Under the pieces are notes generated by a model, which had not been told where the DNA came from, did no database searches, and saw nothing but the letters and a program-made list of their open reading frames with translations. 18,873 nt of DNA from JAVVFH01 sp032250585. Lineage in GTDB: Bacteria > Pseudomonadota > Gammaproteobacteria > Xanthomonadales > SZUA-36. Positions 13,651 to 18,873 of this stretch are shown in pieces. Each line of letters begins with the position of its first letter. The stretch's first letter is position 1. The stretch covers positions 1 through 18,873 of the forward strand of contig JAVVFH010000041.1 of NCBI GenBank assembly GCA_032250585.1, in the 5' to 3' direction. The position numbers and the translations under genes were made by a program.

Positions 13651-14589
13651 TTATTCGGAAAGCGCCAAAAACCCGCCGGAGTTGGCCCGCGCCAAAGACT
13701 CCATGAATTCGACCGTGCCCCGGTACTTGAAATAGTCACCAACCGTCACTGCGTGGATTTCCCGTCCGCCTTTGTTTGCGACGGTGATGCTGCGGACCAG
13801 TCGACCGGGCGAGAGCCCTTCGTTGAAGGCCGGATTGGGCAGTCCGTCGCTGATCAGGACGATGGCTTCGGCCGGACTTTCGAAGGCCACTCCGAAGGCG
13901 GCCAGCAGCGACGAAGAACCTTCGAATTTCCCGGTCAGGCCCTGCAGGAAGTCGTTTGCCTTGCTGCGGTTGGCGTCATTCATACTGGCCAGGGTGCCAT
14001 CATCCGGCCATCGGTAATAGCGTGGTCCCGCGTCACGCTGCTGGAAGCCCAGAATTCCGAACTCGTAACCGGTTTGCAGGGAGTCCATTGCGCGCCGCAC
14101 GGTACGCTTTACCAGGCTCTCGTGGCCGGACAGGTAGCGGTTCATGTCCACCAGGAACAAAATGCGCTTACGGTCGGTCTTGAGGCCCAGGAAACGAAAG
14201 GTCACAAGGTTGCTGCCTTCCTCGTTGGGTGTGACCGCAGGGCTGGGTGGGGGTGGCGGCGGCTGGTCATTGCGAGCCTGCTGCTCGGCCTCCAGCGTTT
14301 CCAGTTCGCTCGACACGACCTCCAGTTGCGCCTGCAACTGCTGGTGCCGCGTCTGGGCCGCCAGCAGCGCTTCGAGGGTATTCTCGCGGCCTTGCTCTGT
14401 TTCCTGCAGCAGGGCCTGCGTCTTGCCGGCCAGTTCCTCCAGGAATTCCAGGTCGCCCTGCGAGCGCACTTCCTTCTGGTAATCCGGCATCAGGATGATG
14501 GTGATGATGATGAAGGCGCCCATTGCCGAAGCGAACAGATCGATGGCCGACAGCGAATAGACTTCGAAACCGCGGCGGCGGATTCTCAT
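13651..14589 (-). CDS. Membrane-anchored vWA protein with degenerate MIDAS and MotB/ExbD-like helix
   Basis: A 312-residue protein, second of a vWA pair, whose ATG overlaps the first gene's stop (ATGA). The N-terminal membrane helix, SAIDLFASAMGAFIIITIIL (from residue 14), starts with an aspartate (D17) as in MotB, ExbD and TolR. A coiled coil follows (~45-105) and then a run of prolines (110-115). The vWA domain covers ~130-310: RILFLVDMNRYLSG is the metal-site strand, but the DxSxS motif reads D-M-N-R-Y, and the threonine loop reads EGSSSLL. The ISDGLPN strand is kept (D248). Metal-dependent ligand binding is therefore probably lost or altered. Both vWA domains should be periplasmic if the topology follows MotB. 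It is a paralogue of the upstream neighbour. Confidence 0.85.
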   Translation of the reverse strand: MRIRRRGFEVYSLSAIDLFASAMGAFIIITIILMPDYQKEVRSQGDLEFLEELAGKTQALLQETEQGRENTLEALLAAQTRHQQLQAQLEVVSSELETLEAEQQARNDQPPPPPPSPAVTPNEEGSNLVTFRFLGLKTDRKRILFLVDMNRYLSGHESLVKRTVRRAMDSLQTGYEFGILGFQQRDAGPRYYRWPDDGTLASMNDANRSKANDFLQGLTGKFEGSSSLLAAFGVAFESPAEAIVLISDGLPNPAFNEGLSPGRLVRSITVANKGGREIHAVTVGDYFKYRGTVEFMESLARANSGGFLALSE

Positions 14590-15515
14590 CGCGATACGCC
14601 CACGAAGTCGCCGCCGTTCTGTCGGGCGAGGGTCTGCAGGAACTGCACCAGGCCGCGATTTTGCGTGTAATCACCGATCGCGACCGTATGAATCTCCTTT
14701 TTCTCGTAACGATTGATACCCGCAATGTCCTGCACGATGAAGCCGGGTGCATTGTCGGGCTCGCCGTCGCTCATCAGGATGATCGATTCGGCCGGGTACT
14801 GCAGGGCCGTAAGGAGCGCGTAATGAGTCGGCGTCGAGCCCGAGAAACTTCGCGCCAGCGACCGGGTGAAGCCGCGGGCGGCCTCGAGGTTGGCCGGCGT
14901 CGCCCGCACCAGCCCGGCTTCGTCCGGATAGCTCCAGATCACTGGCGAAGGGTTTCCCTGGTAGCCGATGATGGCGAACTCATTGCTCTCGTCCAATGGC
15001 GTTAGGACCTCCAGCACCGACTTGATCATCAGGTCCGTGTAGGTAACCATGCTGCCGGACATGTCGACCACGATGACAAAACGTTTGGCCTCCGTCGCCA
15101 GGCCCAGTATCGAAAATTCGATGCCGGCCGTCAGAGCTTCGGGCTCCGGCTCCTCGATAATTTCCTCAACGGGCTCTGGCACGGGCACTGCTGTCTCGGC
15201 GAGCTGGGTCTTGAGGTCGGCTGCTTGGCGACGAATCCGGGAGATGCTCGCTTCGATGCCCCGGTTGACCACGTCGAGTTTCTGCAGTTCACTTTGTGCG
15301 GCCTGTTGATCGGACAGCAGCTCTTCGACCTGGCCAGCGGTGAGGCGACGCTGCTGCATGAGGTCTTCGGTCTTAGCGAAGGCGTCACTGCTGCCTTCAT
15401 TGCGGTAGTAGGGAAACAGGATCATGACCAGCAGAATGAACGCGCCCAACGCCGAGGCGAACAGGTCGATCGCCGAGGTCGTGAAGACGGTAGTGTCTCG
15501 GTTGGGTAATTTCAT
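14586..15515 (-). CDS. Membrane-anchored vWA protein with intact MIDAS and MotB/ExbD-like helix
   Basis: A 309-residue protein started at ATG 15515 (MKLPNRDTT); a TTG nine codons upstream is less likely. A single N-terminal helix, SAIDLFASALGAFILLVMIL (from residue 14), carries Asp17 in the position where MotB/ExbD/TolR have their proton-accepting aspartate. A coiled-coil region (~45-108) and an acidic Pro/Glu linker (~110-127) connect to a vWA domain (~130-309). The metal-ion-dependent adhesion site is complete: VVDMSGSMV (D151, S153, S155), SGSTPTHYAL (T228/T230) and LMSDGEPDN (D250). Such domains bind protein ligands through a divalent cation. The first 14 residues of the helix match the downstream paralogue at all but one position. 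Confidence 0.87.
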   Translation of the reverse strand: MKLPNRDTTVFTTSAIDLFASALGAFILLVMILFPYYRNEGSSDAFAKTEDLMQQRRLTAGQVEELLSDQQAAQSELQKLDVVNRGIEASISRIRRQAADLKTQLAETAVPVPEPVEEIIEEPEPEALTAGIEFSILGLATEAKRFVIVVDMSGSMVTYTDLMIKSVLEVLTPLDESNEFAIIGYQGNPSPVIWSYPDEAGLVRATPANLEAARGFTRSLARSFSGSTPTHYALLTALQYPAESIILMSDGEPDNAPGFIVQDIAGINRYEKKEIHTVAIGDYTQNRGLVQFLQTLARQNGGDFVGVSR

Positions 15516-15583
15516 ACGTCCGGGCAAGCTATCAAAAAGCAATCAGGCGGGCAATCGGTTACCCTTTTATTCTTGTCCTGCGG

Positions 15584-15612
15584 TTGACCCCGGTGCCCGG
15601 GTGGCTTATCAA
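15584..15612 (+). promoter_or_regulatory. Candidate sigma-70 promoter for the TPR-CHAT gene
   Basis: TTGACC (15584-15589) and TATCAA (15607-15612) are separated by 17 bp, matching the consensus at 5 and 4 of 6 positions. Transcription would start around 15620, leaving a leader of about 100 nt before the GTG at 15717. The divergent vWA pair must start from the same 201 bp region, but I see no convincing minus-strand promoter. An imperfect inverted repeat lies at 15550-15565, just upstream. Confidence 0.42.
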
Positions 15613-15716
15613 TGTCGCTGTTCGCCATGCGGTAGTGTGCCGGCGCGGCAATCGGGAATCGGGGAGATGGGCTCATTCTGGATTTCAATTCGGATGTTTG
15701 ATTCGGCAATCAAAGC

Positions 15717-18700
15717 GTGAATAGATTCCATTGGCTCTTCCTGTTGCCGGCGCTTTTGGTGCTGAGCGGCCCGCCCTCCGTCGCCTGGGCCGATGACGAG
15801 CCGCAGATTTCGGCGGACAGCCCGGCGGAGTTCCTGCTCTATCAATCACCGGGTGCGTACTACATCGTCAAAACCGCCGCGCGGGGGGCTGAATTCGAGT
15901 CACGGATTTTCGACGCAGATCGCAGCCTGTTGAAAGTCGCAGCGGTGCCGGCACGGCGTATCGGCCCCGTTTACCAGTTCGTCGACAGCACAAACAAGCC
16001 GCGACAGCTCCGAATCGACATCAGCCCCGGTCGTGCCATCGACCGGTCCGACATTTCAATGGAATTGATCCGTTTCGAGACGGCCGATCCAAACAGTGGG
16101 GCGTTGCTGCAAGCGTATCGATTTCTCGCGACGGGTATGGAGGCCGCCCACGCCGGTGACACCACGACCTGGGCGATGAAGGTTTACACGCTGAGGAACG
16201 CCGCCCGGGCGTTCGCCGGTTTGGGCATGGAAGAGATGCGGTTGTGGGCGGAGTACTATGCCGCCCACCTTGTGCTGCACGGGCTCGGTGACGAATTGAC
16301 AGCGATGGAGTTCGCCCGCGATATCCGTTCTGCGGCGCGAAGGGCGGGACGGGACGAAATACGGCTCGCCGCGCTGCTGCTCGAGGGCGAGGCTCTTTTT
16401 CGCCTGAGTCGCGATGCTCATGCTCCCGAGGCTGCGGCGCGGCTCGATCGCGCGCACGAGGTACTCGCCGGCGCAGAGGCGTTGGCGGCCGAACTGGGCT
16501 ATCCGTCCGAGCGGGCCCGCGCCCTTTACAGCGAAGCAAGGATTTATGAAATGCAGACCGAGCGGACGAGGGCCCTGCAGCTGTATGACCAGGCGATCGG
16601 CGTGGCTCTGGCGGCCGGCGACTCGGAACTTGCCAACGAGGTCCGCGCGCAGGCGGCCCTGGCGTTTGAAGCAGAGGGTGAAACGGGCAGTGCCATCGCG
16701 ATGCTGGAGCGTATCAGCGGCGATCTCGAAAAGCAGGACTCCACCGTCGAATTGGCGGCCACACTGTACGAGCAGGGGCGCCTTTTCAACACCGCTTACC
16801 GCTATCCGGAGGCGGCGCGTGAGCTCGGCCGTGCACTGGAGTTGCTGCAGTCCACCCGTGCCGGGCTGCAGTGGGGGCCGACAGGCCTTGCACTGGCCCA
16901 CTCGCACTACGCAATGGGTGATATGGAACGGGCGGCGAGCCTGATCCTGGAGTCGGAAACGAGAGTGCCGTTGCCGCACTATGCTCCGATGCTCTCGGAG
17001 TCCTACGGTCAACTCGCCAACATCCACCGCTACCAACAGCGTTATGAAACGATGCGTTTCTACCGTGAAAAGCAGCTGGCCCTGGCAATGGACGATTCCC
17101 TGCGCGCCGCGGCGCTGCTGGAGCAGGCCGTGGATGTTATGCACAGTTTGCCCCCGGGTTCGGCGCAGGCTCTGCAACTGCTGACCAGGAGCCGTGAGCT
17201 GGCCGCCAATGATCGTGCGTCCTACCGGGTGTTCCAGGCTGAGATGTGGCTCTGTTTCGCCGTCCTCGAGCGGGGAACGGACCATGTCTGCGCGGCAGCA
17301 GACCTGGAAGCGGCCTACGCCGGCTTGCTTGCCAGTGCGGTTCCACGACTGATGCTCGAAGCGGATTATCTCATGGCGAAGATTCATTTGCGCCGAGGCG
17401 ACTCCCGTTCCGCGCTGAGGGGCTTTGAACGCCTGGTCGACGACCTCGGGTTCTTCAGGGCCCGTTTGCCGGGCGTGCTCGGCGGCTGGTACTGGGAGAC
17501 GCGGGAGGAGATTTTCAGCGAGTACCTGTCTCTGGTGATGACTGCGGCCAGGGGCCAGGTCATGGACGGCATGCGCGCGTTGCTCGCACTGGAAAGAGTT
17601 CGCAGCATAGAGCGCCTTGCCGAAGCCCCCGTCGGGGTCGCGAAGGCGGGCAACGGCGGCGACCTGCGGACGGACCTGGCCCGCCTCGACCCGTCAGGCG
17701 TTAGCAGGAGCGACATCGCGGCGCAGCAGGTCCGCGATGGGATCGCCGAGCAACGACGCGCCTATGAAACCAGCCGAAGCACATTGAACGCGGAAGACCT
17801 GCGGCGACTGATCGCCGGTTTCGCTCGTGATGAGTCGCTGCTGACCTATCACTTTTCAGAAGATCGAATCCATGCTCTGGTCGCAAGCCACAAAGGCGTT
17901 TACCTGACGCGACTGAGCGGTTCGGACCGGGTCCGGTATCTGCTGCGCACGCGGCCCCGCTCCGTTTCAGCTAACGATCTCCGGGTTTTCGACGAACTGG
18001 GAAGCTTACTGGTCGAGCCGCTGAACGGTTTGCTGAAATCCCGGGTTTACTTTGTACCGGCGGGCAGACTGAACGGCTTCCCGCTGGACCTGCTGCGCAT
18101 CCGTGGTGAATTCCTGGCTTCCGGTCACGAGGTGACCCATCTGTTTTCTCTGGCGGCCCTCAAGCGCCGCCGGCCGGTGCTGCATCTCGCGGAGAACCTG
18201 CGCGTGTTCCTGGCCGGAAATCCACGGCCGAAGCAGGAACTTTTCAGCTATGAGCATACGGTTTCAGCTGATATTCAGACTTTCGCCGGACGGTTCGCGG
18301 GTCCGGGCCTGCACATTGTCCAGGGCGTTGCGCTCAGGCGGGATGAATTCGAAGACGAACGCTTCGTCGAGGCCGACTTGTTGCATCTGGCCATTCCCGG
18401 GATCGTGGACCTCGCACGGCCGGACCGGTCGCGCTTTCTGCTGTCAGGCGTCGACGGGGCGTCGCCGAATGAATTGTTGCAGGGAGTGGAACTGCGTCAT
18501 TTCAACTTCGATGCGAAGTTTGCCATGCTCGGTGGTTTGTCTCTCGAACAGGAGAGCCGTTCGCCTTTCAGCAGTTCGCTGGGCCTGGTATCCGATTTCC
18601 ACGCCGCGGGGGTACCGGCAGTCGTCGCGAGTCTGTGGCGACTCGACGCGCCGGTTGCGGCGGTCTTCGTCGCTGACTTCTACGACACACTGGCGTCGGA

Positions 18701-18806
18701 GCCTGACTTGGGGACGGCGCTTTGGAAGGCCCGCAACCGCGGCATGCAGCGCGCAGAGGCGTCCAGCGCCCAAGCCTGGGCGCCTTTCCAGCTTTTCGTT
18801 CACTAA
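15717..18806 (+). CDS. Exported TPR-CHAT protein with apparently inactive caspase-like domain
   Basis: A 1029-residue protein starting at GTG 15717, directly followed by a signal peptide (NRFHWLFLLPALLVLSG...SVAWADDE, cleavage near 25), so it is predicted to be periplasmic or secreted. Residues ~130-640 are helical TPR-like repeats, for example ARALQLYDQAIGVALAAGDS and YRYPEAARELGRALELL. Residues ~705-1029 form a CHAT (caspase HetF-associated) domain: YFVPAGRLNGFPLDLLR, ADLLHLAIPGIVDLA, AAGVPAVVASLWRLD, FYDTL and the terminal WAPFQLFV. In active CHAT proteases the second motif is HFATHG and a later one is LSACETG; here they read HLAIPG (Pro894 at the His) and LGGLSLE (Leu941 at the Cys). It therefore probably acts as a scaffold or receptor. 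It is transcribed divergently from the vWA pair. Confidence 0.88.
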   Translation: MNRFHWLFLLPALLVLSGPPSVAWADDEPQISADSPAEFLLYQSPGAYYIVKTAARGAEFESRIFDADRSLLKVAAVPARRIGPVYQFVDSTNKPRQLRIDISPGRAIDRSDISMELIRFETADPNSGALLQAYRFLATGMEAAHAGDTTTWAMKVYTLRNAARAFAGLGMEEMRLWAEYYAAHLVLHGLGDELTAMEFARDIRSAARRAGRDEIRLAALLLEGEALFRLSRDAHAPEAAARLDRAHEVLAGAEALAAELGYPSERARALYSEARIYEMQTERTRALQLYDQAIGVALAAGDSELANEVRAQAALAFEAEGETGSAIAMLERISGDLEKQDSTVELAATLYEQGRLFNTAYRYPEAARELGRALELLQSTRAGLQWGPTGLALAHSHYAMGDMERAASLILESETRVPLPHYAPMLSESYGQLANIHRYQQRYETMRFYREKQLALAMDDSLRAAALLEQAVDVMHSLPPGSAQALQLLTRSRELAANDRASYRVFQAEMWLCFAVLERGTDHVCAAADLEAAYAGLLASAVPRLMLEADYLMAKIHLRRGDSRSALRGFERLVDDLGFFRARLPGVLGGWYWETREEIFSEYLSLVMTAARGQVMDGMRALLALERVRSIERLAEAPVGVAKAGNGGDLRTDLARLDPSGVSRSDIAAQQVRDGIAEQRRAYETSRSTLNAEDLRRLIAGFARDESLLTYHFSEDRIHALVASHKGVYLTRLSGSDRVRYLLRTRPRSVSANDLRVFDELGSLLVEPLNGLLKSRVYFVPAGRLNGFPLDLLRIRGEFLASGHEVTHLFSLAALKRRRPVLHLAENLRVFLAGNPRPKQELFSYEHTVSADIQTFAGRFAGPGLHIVQGVALRRDEFEDERFVEADLLHLAIPGIVDLARPDRSRFLLSGVDGASPNELLQGVELRHFNFDAKFAMLGGLSLEQESRSPFSSSLGLVSDFHAAGVPAVVASLWRLDAPVAAVFVADFYDTLASEPDLGTALWKARNRGMQRAEASSAQAWAPFQLFVH

Positions 18807-18873
18807 GTGCCGTGTACCGCAAATACAATGGCGTTTGAGTCTGGCTGTGGCGCCAGGACAAGGCGCGCCCGCG
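18807..18873. other. Sequence after the TPR-CHAT gene, truncated by window end
   Basis: Sixty-seven bases follow the CHAT stop. A short stem CTGGC...GCCAG (about 18841-18856) is visible but lacks a T-run, so it is not a convincing terminator. No gene start can be supported before the window ends. Confidence 0.3.

Noticed and set aside
6305..15515. Type VI secretion regulation cluster (PpkA/Fha-like kinase and FHA)
   Set aside because: No Tss/Tag structural gene (sheath, Hcp, VgrG, ClpV, TssM) is present; the channel, vWA and CHAT neighbours do not fit.
10233..15515. Zorya phage defence system
   Set aside because: A ZorA-like channel and MotB-like helices are present, but there is no peptidoglycan-binding ZorB domain and no ZorC, ZorD or ZorE helicase/nuclease. 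Only the motor principle is comparable.
16056..17387. 443-codon minus-strand open frame inside the TPR-CHAT gene
   Set aside because: It lies wholly within a well-supported coding region and shows no recognisable domain; high GC content produces such shadows.
15717..18806. Craspase or gasdermin-activating TPR-CHAT protease
   Set aside because: There is no CRISPR effector or gasdermin nearby; the protein is exported and both catalytic positions are replaced.
1..18873. CRISPR arrays, tRNA or rRNA genes, insertion sequences
   Set aside because: I saw no spaced direct repeats, no tRNA-like or rRNA sequence, and no transposase frame on either strand.

Overview
The window is about 19 kb of GC-rich, densely packed bacterial DNA with many 1-4 nt ATGA/GTGA overlaps between genes. 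Gene content (SpuC/SpuA-type polyamine genes, a spermidine-dehydrogenase-like flavoprotein, a MotA/TolQ channel, FHA and vWA proteins) suggests a proteobacterium, most likely a gammaproteobacterium. That placement is inference; no rRNA or other taxonomic marker is present.

Region 1 (1-4965, + strand) reads as one polyamine-catabolism operon. It holds the end of a class III aminotransferase, an agmatinase-family ureohydrolase, a PuuD/SpuA-type gamma-glutamyl-GABA hydrolase, a Tat-exported FAD protein resembling spermidine dehydrogenase, and a six-helix membrane protein that appears to be built from three repeated helical hairpins. All junctions overlap, so the genes are probably co-translated.

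Region 2 (5116-18806) is a phospho-signalling and envelope locus in several transcription units. A minus-strand operon (11433 down to 5116) runs: small FHA protein, MotA/TolQ/ExbB-like four-helix channel, membrane FHA protein with a degenerate trypsin-like periplasmic domain, transmembrane Ser/Thr kinase with a C-terminal SUMF1/FGE-like domain, exported acidic low-complexity protein. Divergent from it (+ strand) lies another FHA protein, then two genes that look less related to the rest (a small membrane protein and an AhpD/CMD-family protein). A second minus-strand pair (15515 down to 13651) encodes two vWA proteins whose N-terminal helix resembles that of MotB/ExbD. Divergent from that pair, a 1029-residue exported TPR-CHAT protein closes the window.

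The most interesting idea is that these genes form an undescribed ion-driven envelope machine. The MotA/TolQ-like channel would pair with vWA proteins carrying a MotB/ExbD-like Asp-containing helix, in place of a normal ExbD/MotB. The kinase and FHA proteins would gate it, and periplasmic adaptor domains (dead trypsin, dead CHAT, non-catalytic FGE) would sense or scaffold. Several enzyme-like domains here have lost their catalytic residues, which points to binding rather than catalysis. The function is unknown.
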